In this document: piece after piece, positions 42,972 through 50,317 of the stretch
Layout: every line of letters starts with the position of its first letter
How positions within the stretch are numbered: position 1 is the stretch's first letter
DNA from: Lachnospiraceae bacterium
GTDB lineage: Bacteria > Bacillota > Clostridia > Lachnospirales > Lachnospiraceae
DNA length: 64,000 bases
Direction: 5' to 3'
NCBI GenBank assembly: GCA_910574805.1
Contig: CAJTCV010000002.1
Coordinates: 310,001 to 374,000, forward strand
Notes under the pieces: generated by a model
What the model was told of the DNA's origin: nothing
The model's input: the letters and a program-made list of their open reading frames with translations, nothing else
The model's database searches: none
Translations under genes and position numbers: made by a program

Positions 42972-43613
42972 ATGAAGAAGAAATATTGGAAACTGTTTTC
43001 CATGCTGCTGCTGGCATGCCTTCTGGCTTTGTCGGCGAACGGATGTTCCGGCAAAGAAGAAGAGCCGGAACCGGAAGTGGAAGAGCCGCTGTATCCGGTA
43101 TCCATCCGGGGAACGGAGATCCGCGTGGGAGAGACGACGGTGCAGGCGCTTCTGGATGCCGGCATGGAAGTTACCTGGTCGGAGATGACGTCGGATATGC
43201 AGATTGAGGAATATGTGGTCGATCCGGAGATGGAGCTGGAGGCGAACAGCTACTACAGCGGAGCCAGCATCTGGGTCACGGACTCTACCTTTGCCCACAT
43301 TTCCTTTGTGACAGATGAAGAAGCCATCAGAATGGGAGATGCGGTGATCGCACGCCTGGAGTTCGGGCTTTCTTTTAACGAGGAGGACAAAGAGGCCCAG
43401 AGCGAGATTCTGTTCGACGGTATTCCGGTTACGGAGCTGAACCGGGAAAAGGCCGGAGAGCATTTTCCGGATTTTACCGGGGACAATGTCCAGTGGTTCA
43501 GTACGGGGCTTCGGGATTACGATTACAGCATGGGGTTTGACTCCACCTCAACGGAGCTGACCAGGCTTTCCGTTGAGAGAAATTATGATGTGGACTGGAG
43601 CAGCGGGAGCTGA
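42972..43613 (+). CDS. Lipoprotein of unknown function
   Basis: A 213-residue exported protein: KKK start, hydrophobic segment and lipobox SANGC (Cys near residue 25), then a Glu/Pro linker. The mature part is acidic and beta-rich, beginning VSIRGTEIRVGETTVQALLDAG. No family recognised. GGAGAGGAG precedes the ATG. It stands alone between recG and the SASP gene. Confidence 0.75.
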   Translation: MKKKYWKLFSMLLLACLLALSANGCSGKEEEPEPEVEEPLYPVSIRGTEIRVGETTVQALLDAGMEVTWSEMTSDMQIEEYVVDPEMELEANSYYSGASIWVTDSTFAHISFVTDEEAIRMGDAVIARLEFGLSFNEEDKEAQSEILFDGIPVTELNREKAGEHFPDFTGDNVQWFSTGLRDYDYSMGFDSTSTELTRLSVERNYDVDWSSGS

Positions 43614-43764
43614 TTTTGGACTGTTTTCTAAAAAATATGTCAGAAAATGAAGGAATTGACAGTGTATTGACTTTCGGAATGCATATACTATAGTCGTAAC
43701 AAACAACAACAAATTGCAGAGCGGCAGATGTTACAGGCGGCCCTGCAGTAAGGAGGAGTTTATT

Positions 43765-43968
43765 ATGTCTAATTCTACAAACAGAGCAGCAGTACCGGAG
43801 GCAAAGGGAGCACTGGACCGTTTCAAGTATGAGGTGGCAAGCGAGATCGGCGTGCCGCTGACCGACGGCTACAACGGAGACCTGACTTCAAAGCAGAATG
43901 GTTCTGTAGGCGGGTATATGGTGAAGAAGATGATCGAGGCGCAGGAGCGCCAGATGGCTGGTAAATAA
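43765..43968 (+). CDS. Small acid-soluble spore protein, alpha/beta type
   Basis: A 67-residue alpha/beta SASP. The family signatures are both present: the GPR-cleavage-type region ALDRFKYEVASEIGV (residues 16-30), and GSVGGYMVKKMIEAQERQ near the end. These proteins coat DNA in the spore, protect it from UV and are degraded on germination. GTAAGGAGGAG precedes the ATG at 43765. Upstream, TATACTA (43684-43690) resembles a sporulation sigma-G -10 box, but no convincing -35 was found. Confidence 0.93.
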   Translation: MSNSTNRAAVPEAKGALDRFKYEVASEIGVPLTDGYNGDLTSKQNGSVGGYMVKKMIEAQERQMAGK

Positions 43969-43977
43969 GAAATGAAT

Positions 43978-44013
43978 GGACGGGGATGTCGCGGTCTGGC
44001 GGCATCCCTGTCC
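43978..44013 (+). terminator. Hairpin after the SASP gene, without a T tract
   Basis: GGACGGGGATG (43978-43988) pairs with CATCCCTGTCC (44003-44013) with one G-U pair. No T run follows, so termination would be weak or Rho-dependent. Confidence 0.5.
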
Positions 44014-44051
44014 CAATTGACAAAAAAAGGCAAATACAGTGAAAAAACATA

Positions 44052-44080
44052 TTGACAAAAGATGTCGCACCACGTATAAT
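44052..44080 (+). promoter_or_regulatory. Consensus promoter of rpsU
   Basis: TTGACA (44052-44057), 17 bases, TATAAT (44075-44080): both boxes and the spacing match consensus. Confidence 0.85.
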
Positions 44081-44156
44081 GTATGAAGTGCAATAAAATA
44101 CCCATACAGTTGTATTTGGCACAATACGCAACTGGAGGGAGGTTAGGTGTGAGACT

Positions 44157-44333
44157 ATGTCAAATGTAATCGTTAAAGAAAACGAAACTTTGGATAGCGC
44201 ATTACGTCGTTTCAAGAGAAACTGTGCGAAGGCTGGTATTCAGCAGGAAATCCGCAAGAGAGAGCATTACGAGAAACCGAGCGTAAAGCGTAAGAAGAAA
44301 TCCGAAGCAGCTAGGAAGCGTAAATATAATTAA
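44157..44333 (+). CDS. rpsU: 30S ribosomal protein S21
   Basis: A 58-residue basic protein, too short to stand out by length but clear from its sequence: [18 protein letters not shown] at residues 4-21, [18 protein letters not shown], then a Lys/Arg tail. S21 joins the small subunit near the mRNA decoding site. The ATG at 44157 lies 14 bases after GGGAGG, a longer spacing than usual. A terminator follows 13 bases on. Confidence 0.97.
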   Translation: MSNVIVKENETLDSALRRFKRNCAKAGIQQEIRKREHYEKPSVKRKKKSEAARKRKYN

Positions 44334-44345
44334 GATTGTGCAGTG

Positions 44346-44378
44346 ATGCCTTGACTGTCGAAGTCAAGGCATTTCTTA
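44346..44378 (+). terminator. Intrinsic terminator of rpsU
   Basis: ATGCCTTGACT (44346-44356) pairs perfectly with AGTCAAGGCAT (44362-44372), then TTCTT. Confidence 0.85.
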
Positions 44379-44396
44379 TAGGAGCATAAGGATAAG

Positions 44397-44882
44397 ATGG
44401 GTAACTTTTTCAGAGCGATTCTGAACAATAAGATCCTGGTCTGCGGGGTCAGCGGCTGGGCGGTGGCGCAGGTGCTGAAGACGATCATCTATGCGCTGGT
44501 CAACCGTGAGCTCAGATGGGAACGTATGGTAGGAGACGGCGGGATGCCCAGCGGCCACTCGGCGACGGTCAGTGCCATGGCGACGGCGTCCGGGATCATC
44601 TATGGTGCGCAGTCCTTTGAATTTGCCATTGCCTGTATGCTTGCGATCATCGTCATGCATGACGCCATGGGGGTACGTATGGAGACCGGCAGACAGGGAA
44701 AGGTGCTGAATGAGATGATCGAGTTCTTCCGGACGGAAGGATTTGTGGAGGCATTTAAAAAAAATGACAGGATGTATGAGTTCTGGGAGGCGAGCCTTAA
44801 GGAATTTGTGGGACATACTCCTCTGCAGGTGGGCGCAGGGTGTATCCTGGGGATCCTGATTGCCTGTTTTCTTCTGATGTAG
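44397..44882 (+). CDS. Divergent PAP2 family membrane protein (DUF212, YuiD-like)
   Basis: A 161-residue membrane protein with four hydrophobic segments. The block GGMPSGHSATVSA (about residues 48-60) is the PAP2-like phosphatase signature in the DUF212 family, followed by HDAMGVRMETGRQ. These proteins are predicted to act on lipid phosphates at the membrane; no substrate is known. A ribosome site is within ATAGGAGCATAAGGAT. A terminator closes it. Confidence 0.9.
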   Translation: MGNFFRAILNNKILVCGVSGWAVAQVLKTIIYALVNRELRWERMVGDGGMPSGHSATVSAMATASGIIYGAQSFEFAIACMLAIIVMHDAMGVRMETGRQGKVLNEMIEFFRTEGFVEAFKKNDRMYEFWEASLKEFVGHTPLQVGAGCILGILIACFLLM

Positions 44883-44919
44883 GAGAAGAAGAGGGAACAG
44901 GCATCCGGAAGGACCGATG

Positions 44920-44953
44920 AAAAGCCGGAGAAGCGGGATTCTTCGGCTTTTAT
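44920..44953 (+). terminator. Intrinsic terminator after the DUF212 gene
   Basis: AAAAGCCGGAGAA (44920-44932) pairs with TTCTTCGGCTTTT (44939-44951), with one mismatch or G-U pair; the T-rich arm itself forms the tract. Confidence 0.8.
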
Positions 44954-45008
44954 GCATATTTTCCCATTTTGGAACTACACATATAGAAAGGAGTTCTGAG
45001 GTGATATT

Positions 45009-46259
45009 CTGAAAAGACTGTGTATCTGGATGTTGATCCTGAGCATCGCCTTCCAGCCTGTGACGGCAGCAGCAGAAGAGGAATTTCTGGCAGAACAGGA
45101 AGAGAGTACACAGGAAGAGACAGAAAGCACGGAAGAGATCCCGGGCGGGCAGGAGCAGATGGTCGCAGAGCATCAGGTGGCGGCAGAAGTGGCGGCTCCC
45201 CATGCGCTTTTGATGGAAGTATCCACAGGGACCATACTGATGGGAAAAGCGGAGGATGAGAAGCTCCATCCCGCCAGCGTGACCAAGATCATGACTCTGC
45301 TCCTGATTCTGGAGGCCATAGAGGACGGGAAGATTGCATTGACGGATATGGTGACGGTATCAGAGCACGCAGCGTCCATGGGCGGCTCCCAGGTGTATCT
45401 GGAGCCCTTTGAGCAGCAGACAGTGGAGACCATGATCAAGTGCATTGCGGTGGCCAGTGCGAATGATGCGTGTGTGGCTATGGCAGAGCACATCAGCGGC
45501 AGCGAAGGAGATTTTGTCAAACAGATGAATATCCGGGCGGCCGAGCTGGGGATGACGAATACGCATTTTGTCAACTGCTGCGGGCTGGATGACGATGCGC
45601 ATCTGACCACGGCGAAAGATGTGGCGCTTATGTCCAGGGAACTGCTTCTGAACCATCCGCAGATCCACCAGTATTGTACGATCTGGATGGAAAATATCAT
45701 ACATACGACAGCCAGAGGAAGCTTTGAGTTCGGGCTTACGAACACCAACAAACTGATCCGGCAGTATGAATATGCCACCGGCCTCAAGACTGGTTATACC
45801 AGTGTGGCGGGCTTCTGCGTCTCAGCCAGCGCTAAAAAGGACGATATCGAACTGGTGGCGGTCATCATGGGCGGTGCGGACAGCAAGAGCCGGTTCCAGG
45901 ATGCCATCACTTTGCTGAACAGCGGCTTTGCCTGCTGCAGTCTGTATCAGGATGTGGATCGGGCTGCGCTTCCGGATATGCCGGTGCTGGGCGGCGTGGA
46001 GGATCAGGTGGCTCTGGAATATGCGGAGGACTTTTCCTATGTGTCCACGGACGGAAGCAATCTGTCCGAGATCCGGCGTTCTCTGGAGCTTCCGGAATCT
46101 GTGGATGCTCCGGTGCAGAAGGGCGATTCGGTGGGAAAGGTGACCTATGTGCTGAATGGAAAGACCATCGGTTCCGCCAGGATCACAGCGGCAGCCGGAG
46201 TGGAGAAGGCGGCGTACCGGGATTATCTGAAGAGAGCATTTCATATATTTTTGCCATAA
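45009..46259 (+). CDS. D-alanyl-D-alanine carboxypeptidase (DacF/DacA type), non-ATG start
   Basis: A serine-type D,D-carboxypeptidase (PBP5 family) of about 416 residues. From a CTG at 45009 the N-terminus reads KRLCIWMLILSIAF, a normal signal; AGGTGA lies five bases ahead. The first ATG (45030) would cut off the positive residues. An Asp/Glu/Gln-rich linker (22-62) precedes the catalytic domain. SxxK is S90-V-T-K93, SxN is SAND, and KTG is KTGYTS. The enzyme trims the pentapeptide's last D-Ala outside the membrane. The exact start is uncertain. Confidence 0.85.
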   Translation: MKRLCIWMLILSIAFQPVTAAAEEEFLAEQEESTQEETESTEEIPGGQEQMVAEHQVAAEVAAPHALLMEVSTGTILMGKAEDEKLHPASVTKIMTLLLILEAIEDGKIALTDMVTVSEHAASMGGSQVYLEPFEQQTVETMIKCIAVASANDACVAMAEHISGSEGDFVKQMNIRAAELGMTNTHFVNCCGLDDDAHLTTAKDVALMSRELLLNHPQIHQYCTIWMENIIHTTARGSFEFGLTNTNKLIRQYEYATGLKTGYTSVAGFCVSASAKKDDIELVAVIMGGADSKSRFQDAITLLNSGFACCSLYQDVDRAALPDMPVLGGVEDQVALEYAEDFSYVSTDGSNLSEIRRSLELPESVDAPVQKGDSVGKVTYVLNGKTIGSARITAAAGVEKAAYRDYLKRAFHIFLP

Positions 46260-46326
46260 AGGAATTGCACAGGGGCCGGTATCTGTGGTATGATAGGCAG
46301 GCGGCGCAGGCCGGAAAGAAGGTACA

Positions 46327-47133
46327 ATGTCAGAACTTGAGACCCGGGTTTTTGAGATCCGGACAGATAAATTGAAGAAGGAAGAGCGTCCTCTGCGTAT
46401 CATGATGCTGGCAGATCTGCACGACAGGCTGTGGGGCAGGGGCCAGCAGCAGCTTCTGGAGGCGGTGGATGCTTTTTCTCCGCATATGGTCCTGTGCGCC
46501 GGGGATATGGTGCTGGGACAGAGGCGGGCTGGGATGGAACATACGTTCGAATTTTTTGAAGGACTGTCCAAAAGGAGGGTGCCGGTGATCGCTGCCAACG
46601 GCAACCACGAATCCCGAATGCGTCAGATGCCGGAGCGGTACGGTGCGCAGTACGGGCGGTATGCCGGCCGGCTTCGGGAGCTGGGAGTTCACATACCGGT
46701 AAATGAAGCGTATAAGACCAGCTATGGATCCATGCCGATGCAGATCCACGGTTATGAGATGCCGCTGGTCTATTACAGAAAATTCTGTGTCAGGCCTTTT
46801 GACGGGAAAGATCTGTACAGAAAGCTTGGGACACCGGAAGCGGGCGTCTTTCATATCCTGATGGCGCATAATCCGGTTTATTTTAAACACTATGCCGGAT
46901 GGGGTGCGGATCTGACGCTGGCAGGACATCTGCACGGGGGGATCATAAGACTTCCCGGGATCGGAGGCGTGATCACTCCTCAGGCGAAGCTTTTCCCCAG
47001 GTATGACCGGGGATTGTATGAAAGAGATGGGAAATATATGGTCGTCAGCCCGGGACTTGGAGAACATACGGTCTCTGTCAGGATCTTCAATCCTCCCTGG
47101 CTCATGGGCATATTTGTAAAAGGGACAGGTTAG
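46327..47133 (+). CDS. Metallophosphoesterase (calcineurin-like)
   Basis: A 268-residue phosphoesterase with the metal motifs ADLHDR, GDMVLG, NGNHESR, a His in LMAHNPVYF and GHLHGGI. There is no N-terminal signal, so it is likely cytosolic or membrane-associated at the inner face; relatives include YaeI/YkuE. It resembles the enzyme at 422-1324 in motifs but lacks the lipobox. The next gene, scpA, starts three bases after its stop, so the two share a transcript. Confidence 0.82.
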   Translation: MSELETRVFEIRTDKLKKEERPLRIMMLADLHDRLWGRGQQQLLEAVDAFSPHMVLCAGDMVLGQRRAGMEHTFEFFEGLSKRRVPVIAANGNHESRMRQMPERYGAQYGRYAGRLRELGVHIPVNEAYKTSYGSMPMQIHGYEMPLVYYRKFCVRPFDGKDLYRKLGTPEAGVFHILMAHNPVYFKHYAGWGADLTLAGHLHGGIIRLPGIGGVITPQAKLFPRYDRGLYERDGKYMVVSPGLGEHTVSVRIFNPPWLMGIFVKGTG

Positions 47134-47135
47134 GG

Positions 47136-47879
47136 ATGGCATTATCAGTAAAGATCGAGAGCTTTGAGGGACCGCTGGATCTTCTGCTCCATTTGCTCGA
47201 TATCAACAAATTTAATATTTTCGATATTCCCATCGTGGAGATTACGGCCCAGTATATGGATTATCTGAAAACCATGGAGACACAGGACCTGAACGTGATG
47301 AGTGAATTTCTGGTCATGGCGGCGACGCTTCTGGAGATCAAGGCAAAGATGCTCCTGCCGGTGGAAGTGGACGAAGAGGGGGAGGAGATCGACCCCAGGG
47401 AAGAACTGGTGCAGAAGCTTCTGGAATATAAGATGTATAAATACATGTCCTACGAACTGCGGGACAGGCTCTCCATGTCCGGAAAGGCACTGTATAAAAA
47501 GGCGACGATTCCGGATGAGGTGGCGGCCTATGAGACGCCGGTGGATCTGGAAATGCTGGTGGGGGATCTTACTCTGAAGCAGCTGGATCAGATCTTTCGT
47601 TCGCTTATGCGCAGACAGACTGAGAAGATCGACCCGATCCGGAGTAAATTCGGAAAGATCGAGCAGGAAGAGGTCAGTCTGGAGGAAAAGATGGGGGCAG
47701 TGAGGGAATATGCGGCGACGAACCAGAGATTCCTCTTTTCGGCTCTGATGAAGGGACAGAAGGGAAAGGTGCAGATGATTGTGACTTTTCTGGCGATTCT
47801 GGAGCTGATGAAGACCGGAGAACTGACCGTACTGCAGGAACACCCGTTTGAAGATATGGTAATCGTGGCACAGATGTAG
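47136..47879 (+). CDS. scpA: Segregation and condensation protein A
   Basis: A 247-residue kleisin that bridges the SMC heads in the condensin complex and compacts chromosomes. The N-terminal KIESFEGPLDLLLHLLDI and the EFLVMAATLLEIKAKMLLP blocks (about 4-70) are characteristic, as is the C-terminal winged-helix AILELMKTGEL. It is preceded by three bases after the phosphoesterase stop and followed by scpB 42 bases on. Confidence 0.95.
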   Translation: MALSVKIESFEGPLDLLLHLLDINKFNIFDIPIVEITAQYMDYLKTMETQDLNVMSEFLVMAATLLEIKAKMLLPVEVDEEGEEIDPREELVQKLLEYKMYKYMSYELRDRLSMSGKALYKKATIPDEVAAYETPVDLEMLVGDLTLKQLDQIFRSLMRRQTEKIDPIRSKFGKIEQEEVSLEEKMGAVREYAATNQRFLFSALMKGQKGKVQMIVTFLAILELMKTGELTVLQEHPFEDMVIVAQM

Positions 47880-47921
47880 CGGAACTTTAATAACAGCAGA
47901 ACTCTAATCAGGTGATTTGAT

Positions 47922-48491
47922 ATGGAACTGAAGAAGATAGAAGCAACGATAGAAGCGATACTTTTCGCCATGGGAGATGCAGTGGAGGCGGACAGGATCG
48001 CTGCGGCGATCGGACATGACAGGGAGACGACCAGGAAGATTCTCCATCAGATGATGGACCGGTACAACCGTCGCACAGGCGGCATGGAGATCCTGGAGCT
48101 TGATGATTCCTTTCAGCTTGCCACACGGCGGGAGCATTATGAGGCGCTGATCAAGGTGGCAAAACAGCCGAAGAAATATGTGCTTACAGATGTGCAGCTG
48201 GAGGTACTCTCCATCATTGCATACAAGCAGCCGGTCACCAGGCAGGAGGTGGAGAAGATCCGGGGAGTGAACTCGGACCATGCACTGAACCGCCTGGTGG
48301 AATACGGGCTGGTGGGAGAGGCCGGAAGGCTGGATGCTCCAGGGCGGCCGATTCTGTTCGGCACTACGGAAGAATTTCTCAGGAATTTCGGAGTACGCTC
48401 GGCGGAGGAGCTTCCCGTGATCCAGCCGGAGCTGGTGGAAGAGATGAAGAGCCAGGCGGAGGAAGAAGTCCAGCTGAAGCTGAATCTGTAG
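47922..48491 (+). CDS. scpB: Segregation and condensation protein B
   Basis: A 189-residue partner of ScpA with tandem winged-helix domains. The features are IEAILFAMGDAVEADRIA at the start (about 8-25) and the VLSIIAYKQPVTRQEVEKIRG block (about 94-114), which is diagnostic. ScpB dimerises and binds ScpA in the SMC complex. CAGGTGATTTG precedes the ATG. Confidence 0.95.
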   Translation: MELKKIEATIEAILFAMGDAVEADRIAAAIGHDRETTRKILHQMMDRYNRRTGGMEILELDDSFQLATRREHYEALIKVAKQPKKYVLTDVQLEVLSIIAYKQPVTRQEVEKIRGVNSDHALNRLVEYGLVGEAGRLDAPGRPILFGTTEEFLRNFGVRSAEELPVIQPELVEEMKSQAEEEVQLKLNL

Positions 48492-48550
48492 CGTATGGAA
48501 ACAGGGCTTTGTGCATACACTGAACAAAAGAAAGATATGCAGGCAGCCTT

Positions 48551-49732
48551 ATGGAAAGATATGTGAAAAAATATGTGAAGCGGTCTCTGGCAGTCCTTCT
48601 GCTTCTGCTGTGTTCTGTGACGGCAGTATATGCAGAAGGAGAGCCGGGAGATCTGTACGCCCGGTCTGCAGTGCTTATGGATGCCGATACCGGGCGTATT
48701 CTTTTTGAGAAAAACGGAGGTGAGCAGCTTCCCATGGCCAGTACCACGAAGATCATGACGCTTCTTGTGACGCTGGAGAATGCAGATCTGGAAGGAGAAG
48801 TGGCGGTGTCCTCCTATGCGGCGTCCATGCCGGATGTGCAGCTGAATATCCGGGAGGGAGAGCGTTACCGGCTCCGGGATCTGTGCTACTCCCTCATGCT
48901 GGAATCCCACAATGATACGGCAGTGGCGATCGCAGAGCACGTGGGCGGGAGCGTGGAGGGCTTTGCCTCCATGATGAATCAGAAGGCCAGAGACCTGGGG
49001 TGCGCGCATACGTATTTTATTACGCCCAACGGACTGGACGCCCAGGATGCGAATGGAGTTCATTCCACCACAGCTGCAGATCTGGCAAAAATCATGCGCT
49101 GCTGTATGCAGAATGAAGACTTTCTCACCATTACCCGGGAGCCGTCCTGGTCTTTTGCTGATCTTGACGGGACCAGGAGCTTTACCGTGAACAATAAGAA
49201 CGCTTTCTTAAACATGATGGAAGGAGCGCTGACGGGCAAGACCGGTTTTACCAACGGGGCCGGATACTGCTATGTGGGAGCTCTGGAACGGGACGGAAAG
49301 CGCCTGATCGCTGTGGTGCTGGCGTGTGGCTGGCCGAACCATAAGACGTGGAAATGGTCGGATACCCGTAAGCTCATGGAGTATGGGCTGGAAAATTATC
49401 ACAGGGAGACGGTGGGAGAAGAAGAGATCCCTCTGGAGCCGGTCCGGATCGAGAACGGACAGGTGGATTCTGTGGGGATTGGAGCAGAGACAACGATAAA
49501 GGAGGTCCTTTTAAAAGAAGGAGACACTTTCCGGATGGAGATCCTTGCGCCGGATCAGCTGGGGGCGCCGGTGGAGGAAGGAGAAGTGGTGGGAACAGTG
49601 ATCTATTATCTGAACGAACAGATATTCGATCTCTTTCCCATCTGCGTCCAGGACACCTCTTTGGCCATTGATTATCCATGGTGCCTGGAGCAGATTATCC
49701 TGCAGTGGCTGTCCGGCGCTGCCGGATTATAA
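48551..49732 (+). CDS. D-alanyl-D-alanine carboxypeptidase (DacF/DacB type)
   Basis: A 393-residue exported PBP5-family enzyme: basic start KKYVKRS, hydrophobic segment (12-26) and a signal-peptidase site near AVYA-EGE. SxxK is S64-T-T-K67, SxN is SHN (in LESHNDTAV), and KTG is in TGKTGFTNG. A C-terminal PBP5-associated beta domain is followed by a hydrophobic end that may anchor it. The ribosome site is weak. It is the second D,D-carboxypeptidase flanking scpAB; the 3' end overlaps a convergent gene by six bases. Confidence 0.92.
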   Translation: MERYVKKYVKRSLAVLLLLLCSVTAVYAEGEPGDLYARSAVLMDADTGRILFEKNGGEQLPMASTTKIMTLLVTLENADLEGEVAVSSYAASMPDVQLNIREGERYRLRDLCYSLMLESHNDTAVAIAEHVGGSVEGFASMMNQKARDLGCAHTYFITPNGLDAQDANGVHSTTAADLAKIMRCCMQNEDFLTITREPSWSFADLDGTRSFTVNNKNAFLNMMEGALTGKTGFTNGAGYCYVGALERDGKRLIAVVLACGWPNHKTWKWSDTRKLMEYGLENYHRETVGEEEIPLEPVRIENGQVDSVGIGAETTIKEVLLKEGDTFRMEILAPDQLGAPVEEGEVVGTVIYYLNEQIFDLFPICVQDTSLAIDYPWCLEQIILQWLSGAAGL

Positions 49733-50317
49733 TTCGATGATGTACCGTTCATAAGCGTTGACAACGGTGGTATTTTCATAAGTACAGACCCGCCTGACCC
49801 TGGAACCGTAGGTCATATGGATGTGCCCGTGGACGAAAAAACGGGGGGCATAGCGGTCCAGCAGATAGCGGAAGCCCTTGAAGCCCATATGAGGAAGGTC
49901 CTCTCCGTCATTGAAATGCCAGGCCGGGGAATGCGTCAGGAGGATATCAAAGCCTTTTCTGCGCCTGAGAGAGAAGAAAAGCCTCCGGATCCGCCGGTCC
50001 ATCTCCCGCTGGGAATACTGGTGTGCGCCCGGTTTGTAGCGCATGGAGCCGCCCAGCCCCAGGATGCGCACCCCCTGATATTCATAGATCCGTCCGTCGA
50101 TGCAGATGCAGCCTTCCGGAGGGGTCTCGTCGTAACGGTCATCGTGATTGCCGTGTACATACAGTACCGGCCCCTGGAAGAAGGTGGCGAGAAAGGACAG
50201 ATAATGAGGGTGCAGATCTCCGCAGGAGAGGATCAGGTCAATCCCCTCCAGTTTGCTTTGGTCGAAATAATCCCACAGATAGGGGGATTCTTTGTCTGCC
50301 AGTACCAGTATCTTCAT
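49727..50317 (-). CDS. Small metallophosphoesterase
   Basis: A 196-residue calcineurin-like phosphoesterase, minus strand. The visible motifs are SCGDLHPH, VHGNHDDR (about 54-61), LTHSPAWHF and VHGHIHMTYG. It lacks a signal, so the enzyme is probably cytosolic. It begins inside the last codon of the ParB/BMP gene (ATGA overlap), so the two are translated together, and it may act on a product linked to that protein. The substrate is unknown. Confidence 0.82.
   Translation of the reverse strand: MKILVLADKESPYLWDYFDQSKLEGIDLILSCGDLHPHYLSFLATFFQGPVLYVHGNHDDRYDETPPEGCICIDGRIYEYQGVRILGLGGSMRYKPGAHQYSQREMDRRIRRLFFSLRRRKGFDILLTHSPAWHFNDGEDLPHMGFKGFRYLLDRYAPRFFVHGHIHMTYGSRVRRVCTYENTTVVNAYERYIIEL

Noticed and set aside
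43656-43689. A vegetative promoter for the SASP gene (TTGACA with TATACT).
   Set aside because: The spacer is 22 bases, too long for sigma-A. A sporulation promoter is more likely, but its -35 could not be placed.
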